The notes beneath the pieces were generated by a model. The model saw only the letters and a list, made by a program, of their open reading frames with translations, had not been told where the DNA came from and did no database searches. 64,000 nt of DNA from JAWLBY01 sp041687455 (GTDB lineage Bacteria; Pseudomonadota; Gammaproteobacteria; Xanthomonadales; Xanthomonadaceae), in contig JAWLBY010000011.1 in NCBI GenBank assembly GCA_041687455.1, positions 80,150 to 144,149 on the forward strand. The letters are read 5' to 3'. The position numbers and the translations under genes were made by a program. Positions 9,658-18,340 of this stretch are shown piece by piece; position 1 is the first letter of the stretch, and each line of letters opens with the position of its first letter.

Positions 9658-10509
9658 TCAGTTGCAGGGCTCGGCGACCTCGCTCCAGACGATCGGATCC
9701 CAGTAGGTCTTGTCGAAGATCTCGTGACGCCGCTCACGGTGGAAGCGCGCCGCCAGCCGATAGGTCACGCCGGGCTGTACGTCGATCTCGATCTGCTTGT
9801 AGTGGTCGCGTGGCAGGCCATGGTTCTTGCGGCGCAGGTCGATACCGGAAAACTCGCGCGTGTCGATCAACTCGGCGACGGTCACGACGTGCCGACCGTG
9901 GCTCAGTCGGTACGACGGCCCGAACCCCATGCCGCGACCATCGACGTCGATCACGATGACCGGATAGATTCGCTCGCTGCGCGGAAACACGTCGAACACG
10001 TTGATCCGCCCGCAACTGGAGCCGCCAGAGCCGGCCACGCCCGCGAGCAGCAGCTCGTAACCGGGCAGCGCCACGGTATCGGCGGCGCCACGCAATTCGA
10101 ACTCCTGGCCGTCGCGTTCGACGACCAGCACCAGACCGCCGCTGGCCGCCGCCATTGCCGCGCGCAATGCCTCGGCGCCGCCATCACGTCCGACCGCGAC
10201 GGCGTTGATCGAGCGCACCCGATCGCCGCGACGTAGCCCGAGCCGCTCGGCCGCGCCGCCCGGAGTGACGGCCAGCACTTCGGCACCGCGGTCGACCGCG
10301 CCGGCCAGATCGAGCACCGCCCCAAGTTCGTGGTGCGCGCGGGCCGGACGGCTGATCCGGAGTGGACTGCTGCCCGACGACGGCAGCAAGCCGGCGTCGG
10401 CCAGCCGCAGCATCGCACCGTCGATCTCGGCCTGCAGCTCGGCCGCCGGATCGGCGGCGAACAGCGGCGCGGTCAGCAACAGACTCAGCCACAACAGTTT
10501 GCGGGACAT
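9658..10509 (-). CDS. Exported PDZ-domain protein in an ECF sigma factor operon
   Basis: Protein of 283 residues with a signal peptide (RKLLWLSLLLTAPLFA). A PDZ-like segment at about residues 70-135 has the carboxylate-binding-loop style sequence GGAAERLGLRRGDRVRSI. The C-terminal half is unrecognised; it has two cysteines (about 174 and 282) that could pair. There is no protease catalytic triad, so this is not a DegP-type enzyme. The ATG at 10509 is chosen because it begins directly with the signal peptide. It is the third gene after an ECF sigma factor and its probable anti-sigma factor (32-base gap), so a periplasmic sensing or target role is suggested, but this is inference. Confidence 0.7.
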   Translation of the reverse strand: MSRKLLWLSLLLTAPLFAADPAAELQAEIDGAMLRLADAGLLPSSGSSPLRISRPARAHHELGAVLDLAGAVDRGAEVLAVTPGGAAERLGLRRGDRVRSINAVAVGRDGGAEALRAAMAAASGGLVLVVERDGQEFELRGAADTVALPGYELLLAGVAGSGGSSCGRINVFDVFPRSERIYPVIVIDVDGRGMGFGPSYRLSHGRHVVTVAELIDTREFSGIDLRRKNHGLPRDHYKQIEIDVQPGVTYRLAARFHRERRHEIFDKTYWDPIVWSEVAEPCN

Positions 10510-10541
10510 CGCAGATTTCTCCAGATCGTGCCTTGGACCGC

Positions 10542-10937
10542 TCACAGGCGGACCGGCTGGGCCGCCGCAGCGGCCGGGTGGTCGATTCGTTGCAGCGCGG
10601 CGTCACGCGCCAGCCACAGCGTGTCCAGCTTGGCCGGGTCGACACCGCGCGCGTAGCCGGCCTGCAACTGCCGGTCGAGCGCACGGACTTCGCCCAGTGC
10701 GGCCGGGTCGGGTGCCACCGCGGTGAGCGCCGGCTCCGGGTCGATCCGGCCGATCCCGCCCGGGATCGCGACCAGCAGCGACAGCGAGGCCGCGAGCGCT
10801 GCCAACTGCGCCGTCAGCCGGCGTCGGCCCCGCCGCCGATGCCGGGCCAGAACGCGGTCACCGAGCGACGGCGGTGGCAGCGCGCCGGGTAGTGCCTGCA
10901 GATAGCGCGCGAGTCGCGGATCGAGCGGCTCAGTCAT
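10542..10937 (-). CDS. Probable membrane-anchored anti-sigma factor
   Basis: Protein of 131 residues whose start overlaps the end of the ECF sigma factor gene by 8 bases, the usual arrangement for a cognate regulator. It has an N-terminal cytoplasmic part (about 1-40, with the basic run RHRRRGRRR), one transmembrane helix (about 42-62, LAALAASLSLLVAIPGGIG) and a periplasmic tail. There is no zinc-binding HxxxCxxC motif and no sequence similarity I can name, so the call rests on position and topology. Confidence 0.65.
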   Translation of the reverse strand: MTEPLDPRLARYLQALPGALPPPSLGDRVLARHRRRGRRRLTAQLAALAASLSLLVAIPGGIGRIDPEPALTAVAPDPAALGEVRALDRQLQAGYARGVDPAKLDTLWLARDAALQRIDHPAAAAAQPVRL

Positions 10938-11493
10938 GTCCGGCCTCCTGATGGAGCCACTGCTGCAGCCGCGCCCGAGCGCGTGACAGCATGGTCTTGG
11001 ACCAGCTCTCGGTGTGGCCGAACGCGGCGGCGATCTCGCCGTGCGAGTAACCCTCGAGATCATGCAGCACGACCACCGTGCGGGCCGCGTCGCTCAGCCG
11101 CTGCAGCAGACCCAGCGCATCGAGCGGCTGCTCGATCCCGGGGCCGGCGGCGGCCTGTTCCTCGATCAGGTCGCCGGCCAGCCAGCGGCGCTCGCTGCGC
11201 AGGCGGTCAATCGCGATGTTCGCGACCACCCGCTTGAGCCAGGCCGCGAACGGCGCATCGCCACGGAAGTCGCCGAGCCGGTCGAACGCGCGCAGGAACG
11301 CGTCCTGGACGACGTCCTCGGCGCGATCCCGATGACCGGTGATCCGCAGCGCCAGCGAATACGCCGGGCCGGCGTGCCGCCGGTACAGCGTGGCCAGCGC
11401 ACCGTTCTCGCCGCGCCGGGCGGCAGCCAGCAGCGACGCCTCGCTCGACGGATACGGGCCTTCGACCAGCCTCATCGTGAATACGGTGTCCAT
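10930..11493 (-). CDS. ECF-type RNA polymerase sigma factor
   Basis: Sigma-70 family factor of 187 residues. Region 2 (about residues 30-95) includes RAEDVVQDAFLRAF and the DNA-melting stretch FAAWLKRVVANIAIDRLR. Region 4 (about 125-180) has the helix-turn-helix HDLEGYSHGEIAAAFGHTE followed by SKTMLSRARARLQ. No regions 1 or 3 are present, as expected for an extracytoplasmic-function factor. It heads a three-gene operon with a likely anti-sigma factor and an exported PDZ protein, and diverges from a diguanylate cyclase gene. ECF factors often control their own promoter, which would lie in 11494-11609; I could not identify it. Confidence 0.93.
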   Translation of the reverse strand: MDTVFTMRLVEGPYPSSEASLLAAARRGENGALATLYRRHAGPAYSLALRITGHRDRAEDVVQDAFLRAFDRLGDFRGDAPFAAWLKRVVANIAIDRLRSERRWLAGDLIEEQAAAGPGIEQPLDALGLLQRLSDAARTVVVLHDLEGYSHGEIAAAFGHTESWSKTMLSRARARLQQWLHQEAGHD

Positions 11494-11609
11494 GACCCAT
11501 GGGACGTCGCAGCGCGCCGAATCGTCGCAGCGGAAAAAAAGCCGCGACTACGTCACACTTGACTTCGGCAGCGATAGGCGATCCGGCGCCGATGCGAGAG
11601 ACTAGCGCA

Positions 11610-14507
11610 ATGTACCTTCGGCACGTTGGCCGCTTCCTGAGCGGCGTGTTGTTGCTGCTGTCGCTGGCGGCCGCCAGCGCCGCGCCGGCGATCCACGGCA
11701 TGCCGCTGCTGCAGCGGTTCTCGCCGGATGACTACCAGGCCGCTGCCGGCAACCTCGATGTGCTGGCCGCGCCCGACGGCATGCTCTATGTCGGCAACTC
11801 CGAGGGCCTGCTGCGCTTCGACGGCCGCCACTGGGAGCGGCTCGAACTGCCACGGCAGTCCGGCGCCCGGGCGCTGGCGCTCGGCTCCGACGGCCGGATC
11901 TACGTCGGCGGCTACGACCAGTTCGGCGTGGTCAGCCAGGACGCCACCGGCGCGATGCGCTACAGCGACCTGCGGCCGGCCTTCGGCCTCGACCCGCAGA
12001 CCGCCGCGTTCGGAACGGTCTGGACCATCACCCGCGGCGAGCGCGGCGTCTACATTCAGACTACCCCGCGGCTGTTCTTCCTCGCCGACGATGGCAACCA
12101 TCGGCAGTGGCCGAGCAACGAGGACGTCCGCAGCCTGTTCGCGGTCGGCACCGAGCTGTACGTGCGGGTCGAGGGCATCGGCCTGACCCGCTTCGTCGAT
12201 GGCCAGTTCGAGCCGCTGCCGGACGGCGAGCAGTTCGCCAGCCGCCCGCTGTCGATGCTGTTCGATCACCCGGACGGCCTGCTGCTGGTCAGCGACGACG
12301 GTTTCACGCTGGCCACCGCCGATGGCCTGCGCCGGCTGCCCGGCGACGCCGACCGGGTATTCGCCGACACGCCGCCGTACACCGGCATCCGCCTGCCCGG
12401 CGGTGGCTACGTGTTCGGCACCTACAGCGGCGAGCTGCTGCATTTCGACGCGGGCCTGCGTTTCATCGGCGCCTACCCGCTCGGCCCGTTCACGGTGTTC
12501 GACATCGAAGCCGACCGCGAAGGCGGCCTGTGGGCTGCCACCGAGGGCGACCTGCTGCGGCTGCGGGTGCCGGCGCCATGGAGCCAGTTCAACGCCGGCG
12601 ACGGACTGCTCGGGCAGTTGCTCGACACCGCCTATCACGAGGGTGCGCTGTGGGTCGCGACCTCGCAGGGCGTCTACCGCAGCCGCAGCCAGCGCGGTCG
12701 GGTACGCTTCGAACTGGCCATCGAGACCGCGCTCGAAGCCTACGCGTTGCGTCCGGTTGCCGACGGCCTGCTGGTCGGCGACCGTGAGGGCGTGCTGCTG
12801 CTGCGCAACGGTGCCCCCGGGGCCGAACGGATCGCCGAGCGCGACACCGTGTTCGATTTCCGGCCGTCGAAGTTCGATCCGCACCGGATCTACGTGCTCG
12901 GCGACCAGGCGCTGGCCGCGCTGCAGCGGGTTGGCGATCGCTGGGTCGTCGAACACGACTGGCCGCTGGACGGCATCAGCATCGCCGAGTTCCACGAGGC
13001 ATCGGCCAACGAGATCTGGATCAGCGACTACCGCAGCGGCGTGGTCCGCTGGCTGCTCGACCCGGCGACCGGCGCGATCGTCGAGCGGCGCAGCTTTGGC
13101 GCCGCCGACGGGCTGCAGACCGACCCCGAGTACGGCACCGTTGCCAACTTCCTCGACGGCGACATGTACGTCGTTTCCGGCCAACACGTGTTCCGCAAGC
13201 ACGGCACCCGCTTCAGTGAAGTGCAGGTCGAGCCGTTCACGCTGGTCGAACAGCCGTGGGATCTCGCAATCGAGGAGACCGCGTACGGCACCTACGCCGC
13301 GACGACCCGCGAGCTGTGGCGGCGCGCGCCAGGCAGCGACCGCTGGCAGCCGGTGCAGTTCGGGGCGGCGGTCGCGCGCGGCTACTACCATGTCCATGTC
13401 GGCGCCGACGGCATGCTGCGGCTGATCACCTGGAGCGGACTGCTGCAGTTCGATCCGGACGTGCCGGAATCCGAGCTGCCGCCGCTCGCGGTCGGTCTGC
13501 GCAGCCTGCAGCGGCGGCTGCACGACGGCAGTACCGAGCACTTGCCGATCGCGGCCGCCGACACGCCGGTCGCGCTGCCGGCCGGCGCCTCGCTCGATCT
13601 CGATTTCCGGCTGATCAGCATGGAACCGGGCAGCGAGTTCCGCTTCCGGATTCCCGGCCTGATCGACCAGTGGTCAGCGTGGGCGGTGCCGAGCAGTCCG
13701 TCGCTGACGCTGCGCCATCCCGGCGCCGGCCTGTACACGATCGAGATCGAGGGCCGCACCCGCGGCGGTCGCCATGCGACGCCGTTTCACCTGCGGATCC
13801 AGGCTGCGCCGCCGTGGTGGCAGACCCCGCCGGCGGTGCTGGCGGCGCTGCTCGCGCTGCTGCTGGCGGTCGGCGGCGTCGCGCAACTGATCGCGCGGAT
13901 CCGCTATCGGCAGTATCGGGCACTGAATCGGCGGCTGGAACAGAAGATCACCGAGCGTACTGCCGAGCTCGAGGCGGCCAACCGCAAGCTGTCCGAGCTG
14001 GCCACCGAGGACAGCCTGACCGGGGTCGCCAACCGGCGCGCGCTGGAACAGGCGCTGTTGCGCGAATGGGAACGCTGCCGCGAGCTGCACCAACCGTTGT
14101 CGGTGATCATGCTCGATGTCGACCACTTCAAGCAGTACAACGACGTGCACGGCCACCTGGCTGGCGACCAGCAACTGGTCCGGGTGGCGCGGATCCTGTC
14201 GACCCATGTCCGGCCGGTGCGGGAACTGCTGGCCCGGTTCGGCGGCGAGGAGTTCGCGCTGGTGTTGCCGGGCATCGCGATCGACGATGCCGTGCAGCGC
14301 GCCGAAACGATGCGGCGCAGCTTCGCCGGACCGGACCCCGGCCCGACCATCAGTCTCGGCGTCGCGACCGTCGAGCCGAGCGCGCGGTTCGTGCCCGACG
14401 ACCTGGTGCGGGCCGCCGACATGGCGTTGTACGCCGCCAAGCGCGCTGGCCGCAACCGCGTGATCCGCGCGGCGCCGCTCGGCGAAGCCACCTCCCCGGT
14501 TGCCTGA
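11610..14507 (+). CDS. Diguanylate cyclase with periplasmic propeller sensor domain
   Basis: Predicted inner-membrane signalling protein of 965 residues. It has a signal peptide (FLSGVLLLLSLAAASAAPA) and a large periplasmic region (about 30-735) with repeats typical of the two-component-regulator beta-propeller (for example DGMLYVGNSEGLLRFDG). A Y_Y_Y-like Ig domain lies near 650-730, followed by one transmembrane helix (about 740-762), a coiled coil (LEQKITERTAELEAANRKL), and a GGDEF domain with active-site motif GGEEF near residue 878. The product would be cyclic di-GMP. The inhibitory RxxD site is replaced (PVRE), so product inhibition may be absent. The ATG at 11610 has GAGAG nine bases upstream; an in-frame ATG at 11592 is possible. 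It diverges from the ECF sigma operon. Confidence 0.9.
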   Translation: MYLRHVGRFLSGVLLLLSLAAASAAPAIHGMPLLQRFSPDDYQAAAGNLDVLAAPDGMLYVGNSEGLLRFDGRHWERLELPRQSGARALALGSDGRIYVGGYDQFGVVSQDATGAMRYSDLRPAFGLDPQTAAFGTVWTITRGERGVYIQTTPRLFFLADDGNHRQWPSNEDVRSLFAVGTELYVRVEGIGLTRFVDGQFEPLPDGEQFASRPLSMLFDHPDGLLLVSDDGFTLATADGLRRLPGDADRVFADTPPYTGIRLPGGGYVFGTYSGELLHFDAGLRFIGAYPLGPFTVFDIEADREGGLWAATEGDLLRLRVPAPWSQFNAGDGLLGQLLDTAYHEGALWVATSQGVYRSRSQRGRVRFELAIETALEAYALRPVADGLLVGDREGVLLLRNGAPGAERIAERDTVFDFRPSKFDPHRIYVLGDQALAALQRVGDRWVVEHDWPLDGISIAEFHEASANEIWISDYRSGVVRWLLDPATGAIVERRSFGAADGLQTDPEYGTVANFLDGDMYVVSGQHVFRKHGTRFSEVQVEPFTLVEQPWDLAIEETAYGTYAATTRELWRRAPGSDRWQPVQFGAAVARGYYHVHVGADGMLRLITWSGLLQFDPDVPESELPPLAVGLRSLQRRLHDGSTEHLPIAAADTPVALPAGASLDLDFRLISMEPGSEFRFRIPGLIDQWSAWAVPSSPSLTLRHPGAGLYTIEIEGRTRGGRHATPFHLRIQAAPPWWQTPPAVLAALLALLLAVGGVAQLIARIRYRQYRALNRRLEQKITERTAELEAANRKLSELATEDSLTGVANRRALEQALLREWERCRELHQPLSVIMLDVDHFKQYNDVHGHLAGDQQLVRVARILSTHVRPVRELLARFGGEEFALVLPGIAIDDAVQRAETMRRSFAGPDPGPTISLGVATVEPSARFVPDDLVRAADMALYAAKRAGRNRVIRAAPLGEATSPVA

Positions 14508-14535
14508 CGCCGACCGCGGGCCGCCGCCGGAACGA

Positions 14536-14979
14536 TCAGTGCGGCAACTGCGGCGGCAGGTGCTCGCGGATTTCGCCCGGCGACAGCACGGTCAGATTCT
14601 TGTCGATGCTGAGCGTGACGCAATCGCGCAGCGATTTGCCGAGCGACTCGTTCAGCGCGCCGAGGAAGGCCGGCGGGGCGACCAGCACCAGCTTCTCGAA
14701 CCGGTGCTCGACCCGGCCGCGCTCGAGCGCTTCGCCGAGATCGTGGGCGAAACGCTCGACGCTCTTCTCCTTCGGCTCGACTTCCGGCCCGGTCGCGTGG
14801 CGGCCCGGACCGAAGCGATCGAAGCTGCGGGTCGGCCGGTCGCTCTGCAGGTCACGACCCTTGGCACGGGCGTCCGGGTTGGTCCAGGCCTCGAGTTCCA
14901 TCAGCCCCTGCTTGTCGCCGAACGCCTCGAACAGCCGTGCCCGGGCCTTGTCGGCCACCAGTACCCAGAACTTGTCCAT
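14536..14979 (-). CDS. Host attachment family protein
   Basis: Small protein of 147 residues matching the family annotated as required for attachment to host cells. Recognisable are the start WVLVADKARARLFEA, the central RDLQSDRPTRSFDRFG, and the C-terminal FEKLVLVAPPAFLGALN / TLSIDKNLTVLSP strands. These proteins have an RNase-H/eRF1-like fold and no signal peptide, so the historical name probably does not describe the molecular role. It is a single gene, transcribed against the diguanylate cyclase upstream of it. Confidence 0.85.
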   Translation of the reverse strand: MDKFWVLVADKARARLFEAFGDKQGLMELEAWTNPDARAKGRDLQSDRPTRSFDRFGPGRHATGPEVEPKEKSVERFAHDLGEALERGRVEHRFEKLVLVAPPAFLGALNESLGKSLRDCVTLSIDKNLTVLSPGEIREHLPPQLPH

Positions 14980-15085
14980 GCCGCCTCCAACGCAGGGAAC
15001 GGTTCGCGGCAGCGCCGCGGCATGGCATCACTGTAGTGCTGCTGGCTGAAGCCCGGCTGGCGAACAGGCGGTGCGCCAGTGGCTG

Positions 15086-15325
15086 GCCCGGATATTTCAT
15101 GAGGTCGCGGAGAATCGCCATGGATTTCGCGGGAATCGCTCACTGCGCCGGAAGAACGCGCGAGGTACAAGCTGGTCCGCCGCGATTCTCCGCTGGCGCG
15201 GCCCTCGCTTGTTCTTTGCGGCGATCGCTGCGTTGCTCCTCTCCCAAGTGGGGCCTGCCACTCGGGGTCGTCGCGCCTTGCGCTCGCCGCAAAGCCCGGC
15301 GCGATCACCTCACGAATATCCGGGC
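15086..15325. repeat. 240-bp nested-palindrome element (MITE-like) in the intergenic region
   Basis: The gap 14980-15327 holds no gene but carries a strongly structured element. The ends are imperfect inverted repeats (15086-15109 and 15300-15325) beginning with identical GCCCGGATATT. Inside are a perfect 12-base inverted repeat (GCGGAGAATCGC at 15107-15118 and its complement at 15182-15193), a 15-base one with one mismatch (15214-15228 and 15280-15294) and a short hairpin at 15247-15262. The whole could fold into a cruciform-like structure. It carries no transposase. It may be a non-autonomous mobile repeat; flanking target-site duplications were not evident by eye. Confidence 0.7.
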
Positions 15326-15327
15326 TG

Positions 15328-15585
15328 CTAGCGTCGGAGCAGATTCAGCAGGCCAACCAGCAACACGGCGCCGATGAAGGCCTGCACCGCCAGCCCGGCA
15401 TAGCCGCCGGCGATCCGGACGCCGATCAGGGTCAGCAGCCATCCGGCCAGGAACGCACCGGCAATGCCGATCAGCAGATTGCCGAGCAGGCCGAACCCAC
15501 GCCGCCGCATCAGCAGTGCGGCCAGCCAGCCGGCCGCCGCCCCGACCACGGTGTAGACGACGATCGTCTCGATGCTTATGACCAT
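15328..15585 (-). CDS. GlsB/YeaQ/YmgE-family stress-response membrane protein
   Basis: Very hydrophobic protein of 85 residues with three predicted transmembrane helices and glycine-rich packing: VVYTVVGAAAGWLAALLM, LLGNLLIGIAGAFLAGWLL and GLAVQAFIGAVLLVGLL. This matches the family once called transglycosylase-associated protein. The motif GLLGNLLIGIAGAFLAG is diagnostic. The molecular function is unknown; homologues are induced by stress. Its stop is three bases from the palindromic element downstream. It lies six bases after the preceding gene, so the two may share a transcript. Confidence 0.88.
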   Translation of the reverse strand: MVISIETIVVYTVVGAAAGWLAALLMRRRGFGLLGNLLIGIAGAFLAGWLLTLIGVRIAGGYAGLAVQAFIGAVLLVGLLNLLRR

Positions 15586-15591
15586 CGTCGA

Positions 15592-15945
15592 TCAGCGCTC
15601 GCTCGGCCGGTCGCCGGCGTCTGCCTGAGGCGCGGCACCTTCGGCGGACCCGGTGGCCGCAGTCTCCGGCGGTGCCGGCACAGGCGCTTCGTTGCGGCGC
15701 CGCTGGATCAGCGCCGCCTGCTCCGGGCCGAGCAATCCGGCCGGGCTCTGCGAGCGGGTCTGGATCCGCGCTGCGGCCAGGCCGACCGCGCCGGCGATCA
15801 GCAGGCCGAGTGCGACCAGCAGGAAGATCGCCGCGACGCCGAGCGACTGGGTGCGGAATGCGATCGCGAAACTGACCGCCGACAACGCGAAGTACAGCCA
15901 GGGCATGAAGACGACGCCGATGGGGACCGCGGCCAGTCTAGCCAC
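15592..15945 (-). CDS. Small unknown membrane protein
   Basis: Protein of 117 residues with two predicted transmembrane helices in the first half (about 5-30 and 36-60) and a disordered Ala/Pro/Glu-rich C-terminal tail (about 85-117). No family recognised. An alternative start at 15906 (MPWLYFALSAV) is as plausible as the one given and would begin directly in the first helix. It is followed after six bases by the GlsB-like gene. Confidence 0.6.
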   Translation of the reverse strand: MARLAAVPIGVVFMPWLYFALSAVSFAIAFRTQSLGVAAIFLLVALGLLIAGAVGLAAARIQTRSQSPAGLLGPEQAALIQRRRNEAPVPAPPETAATGSAEGAAPQADAGDRPSER

Positions 15946-15999
15946 GCCCGGCCGCGACGCAAGCCCGCGACGCTCTGCATCGCCCGCGGTGCCGGCCGC

Positions 16000-17427
16000 T
16001 CACAGCAGTGGCGACAGCAATCGCGCGCTGGCCTCGCCGAATCGGCGCAGCGAGCCGATCTGGCGTGGGAAAGTCAGTCGTTGCGACTGGCTGAAGTCCG
16101 ACTCGAGCTGGTGCTCCAGCAGTGCCGCCGCGCGGCGGTCGTAGAACGCCAGCCCGACCTCGAAATTGAGTCGGAAACTGCGCTGGTCGAAATTGGCGCT
16201 GCCGAGCAGCACGCAGTCGTCGTCGACCAGCAGGGCCTTCGAGTGCAGGATCCGCGGCCGGTACTCGTAGATCCGCACGCCGGCCTGCATCAGCTCGTCG
16301 TAATAGGAGCGGCCGGCGTAGGTGACGATCCGGCTGTCGCTGATCCGGGTGACCAGGATCCGCACTTCGACGCCGCGCATCGCTGCCGCAATCAACGCCG
16401 ACAGCGCCGCTTCGCTCGGCACGAAGTAGGCGGTCGCCAGCCAGACCCGTTCGCGGGCGTCCCAGATCGCCTGCAGGTGCGCCTGGTGGATCGTTTCGTA
16501 CAGTCCGTCCGGCCCGGATGAAATCACCTGCGTCGGCACCGAGCCGGATGCCATTTCCGGATACAGGTCGGTCTCCGGCAACGGCTGCCGCCGGGTGTAG
16601 TGCCAGTCTTCGGCGAACACCGCCTGCAGCCAGCCGACCGCCGGCCCTTCGATCCGGACATGCAGATCGTGGAACGAGTTTCGGCCGACCGCGAACTGGA
16701 CGTCGGAGATGTTGATGCCGCCGGTGAAGCCGATCCGGCCGTCGACGACGACGATCTTGCGGTGATTGCGCAGGTTCAGCAGCGGACGCAGCGGCGACAG
16801 CCGGAACGGATGGAACCGCGCGAACTCGACGCCGGCTGCCAGCAACGGCCTAAGGAACCGCCGCGACAGCTTCGGCGAGCCGACCGCGTCGACCAGCAGC
16901 CGGACCTGCACGCCGGCGCCGGCACGCTCGATCAGTGCGTCGCGCAGCCGGGTGCCGATCCGGTCCGGCTCGAAGATGTAGTACTCGACGTGGACGTGAT
17001 GACGCGCCTCGGCGATCGCGGTCAGGATCGCGTCGAACGCGGCACCGCCGTCGGCCAGCAGCGACACCGAGCTCGCGCTCGAGATCGGCATGCCGTTGGC
17101 GGTCTCGATCAGCCGGCCGAGCCGCTCCTTGCGGCGCGGAAGCGCCGCGCCGTAGCGGCTGTCGCGTCGCGCGCCGCCGCGATGAAGCTGGCGCAGGCGC
17201 ATCCGTCGCCGCCGCTGCCGGCGGATCTTCTGCGGGCCGAGGAAGAAATAGATCACCAGGCCGAGCACCGGCAGCGCCGCCAGGCTCAGGATCCAGCTCA
17301 GCGACGACAACGGCGAGCGCTTCTGCAGGATGATCCAGACCGCCAGCGCGACAACGTGCAGCGCCCAGACCGTCGTGACCACGGTGCGGGTCTCGGGCTC
17401 GAAGTTCAGCAGGGCCTGCAGGTCCAC
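16000..17427 (-). CDS. cls: Cardiolipin synthase
   Basis: Inner-membrane phospholipase-D-superfamily enzyme of 475 residues that joins two phosphatidylglycerol molecules into cardiolipin, releasing glycerol. Two N-terminal helices (about 17-35 and 43-66) are followed by two PLD domains. The HKD motifs are HRKIVVVD in the first and HSKALLVD in the second, each followed by the conserved glycine/asparagine segment (GFTGGINISD and GSANFDQRS). Length and layout match bacterial Cls. It appears monocistronic. Confidence 0.94.
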   Translation of the reverse strand: MDLQALLNFEPETRTVVTTVWALHVVALAVWIILQKRSPLSSLSWILSLAALPVLGLVIYFFLGPQKIRRQRRRRMRLRQLHRGGARRDSRYGAALPRRKERLGRLIETANGMPISSASSVSLLADGGAAFDAILTAIAEARHHVHVEYYIFEPDRIGTRLRDALIERAGAGVQVRLLVDAVGSPKLSRRFLRPLLAAGVEFARFHPFRLSPLRPLLNLRNHRKIVVVDGRIGFTGGINISDVQFAVGRNSFHDLHVRIEGPAVGWLQAVFAEDWHYTRRQPLPETDLYPEMASGSVPTQVISSGPDGLYETIHQAHLQAIWDARERVWLATAYFVPSEAALSALIAAAMRGVEVRILVTRISDSRIVTYAGRSYYDELMQAGVRIYEYRPRILHSKALLVDDDCVLLGSANFDQRSFRLNFEVGLAFYDRRAAALLEHQLESDFSQSQRLTFPRQIGSLRRFGEASARLLSPLL

Positions 17428-17574
17428 GGCGGTATCGGTCGCGAGGCGGCGCGCCGCAGTATGCCGGGCGCGGCGGCAAGTCGGCAGCGATCATCGCGCA
17501 GCCGGTCTGAGCCGGAGCCAACGGACCACGCCGGCGGCCCCGGCCGCCGGGTCAGCGGGTTGTCACGCCCGCGC

Positions 17575-18279
17575 TCAGGCCGACGGCTTGCCGAACAGCG
17601 CCTCGGCGCGCTGGAACAGCACCCAACTGGTCGCGATGTACTTGTCGCCGCGTTCCGGCCGGTTGCCGCGGTGGGTATGAGTGAACGCGGTTGGAGCGAT
17701 CAGCAGGCTGCCGGTGGTCGGCCTGATCTTGCGCTGCTGGTAGAAGAACTCGGTTTCGCCGGCGTCGAAGTCGTCGTTCAGGTACAGCGTCCACAGCAGA
17801 TGGCGATGCAGCGGTTCGCAGCTCGCATCCTTCGGGTACAGCTCGCAATGCCAGTACGGGTAGCCGCCTTTGCCGGCCGCATAGTGCTGGATGTTGATCG
17901 CGCCCGGCCGGAAGCAGGCCTGCACCAGTCCGGCCAGGAACGCATCGTCGCCCCGCTCGACGTCGTCCGGCTGCAGCCGGCGCGGCTGGCCGCTGGCCGG
18001 ATCGCGGATCTGCAGCATCAACGGCGCGATCAGCGCATAGGGGTAGCGGCGCAGGTACTGCAGCAGGCTGCTGAACACCGCCTGGTTCAACGCCGCTTCG
18101 GCTTGTTGCCAGTCCGGCTTGCCGCTGATCGTGATGTCGCGGCTCTTCTTCAGCTCCGGCATCACGCCGCCGCCGACCCGCCCGGCGCTGGCCTGGCCGC
18201 TGGCCTCGAACTGCCGGATCAGCGCGGAGCAGGTGTCGGCGGACAGCGCGCCGGGAAAGATCTCGATGAAGTCGGACAT
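17575..18279 (-). CDS. 2-oxoglutarate/Fe(II)-dependent oxygenase
   Basis: Predicted cytosolic dioxygenase of 234 residues. The double-stranded beta-helix core appears from about residue 125 to 225: a YPYWHCELYP segment carries the first His and acidic ligand (HxE), and FTHTHRGNRP holds the distal His and the Arg that binds 2-oxoglutarate. The family usually hydroxylates proteins or small molecules; the substrate is unknown. The ATG at 18279 is preferred because residues upstream of it in the same frame are a basic low-complexity run. It begins 62 bases from the stop of the fbp gene, on the same strand. Confidence 0.78.
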   Translation of the reverse strand: MSDFIEIFPGALSADTCSALIRQFEASGQASAGRVGGGVMPELKKSRDITISGKPDWQQAEAALNQAVFSSLLQYLRRYPYALIAPLMLQIRDPASGQPRRLQPDDVERGDDAFLAGLVQACFRPGAINIQHYAAGKGGYPYWHCELYPKDASCEPLHRHLLWTLYLNDDFDAGETEFFYQQRKIRPTTGSLLIAPTAFTHTHRGNRPERGDKYIATSWVLFQRAEALFGKPSA

Positions 18280-18340
18280 GGCGGTGCGGAGCTGGAGACA
18301 GGCCGCTAGTGTGGCCGATCCGCGCCGCCGCCGCAGGTCG

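Noticed and set aside
15086..15325. Possible integron attC site or insertion-sequence remnant
   Set aside because: No integron integrase, gene cassettes or transposase; the ends do not match the attC core sites.
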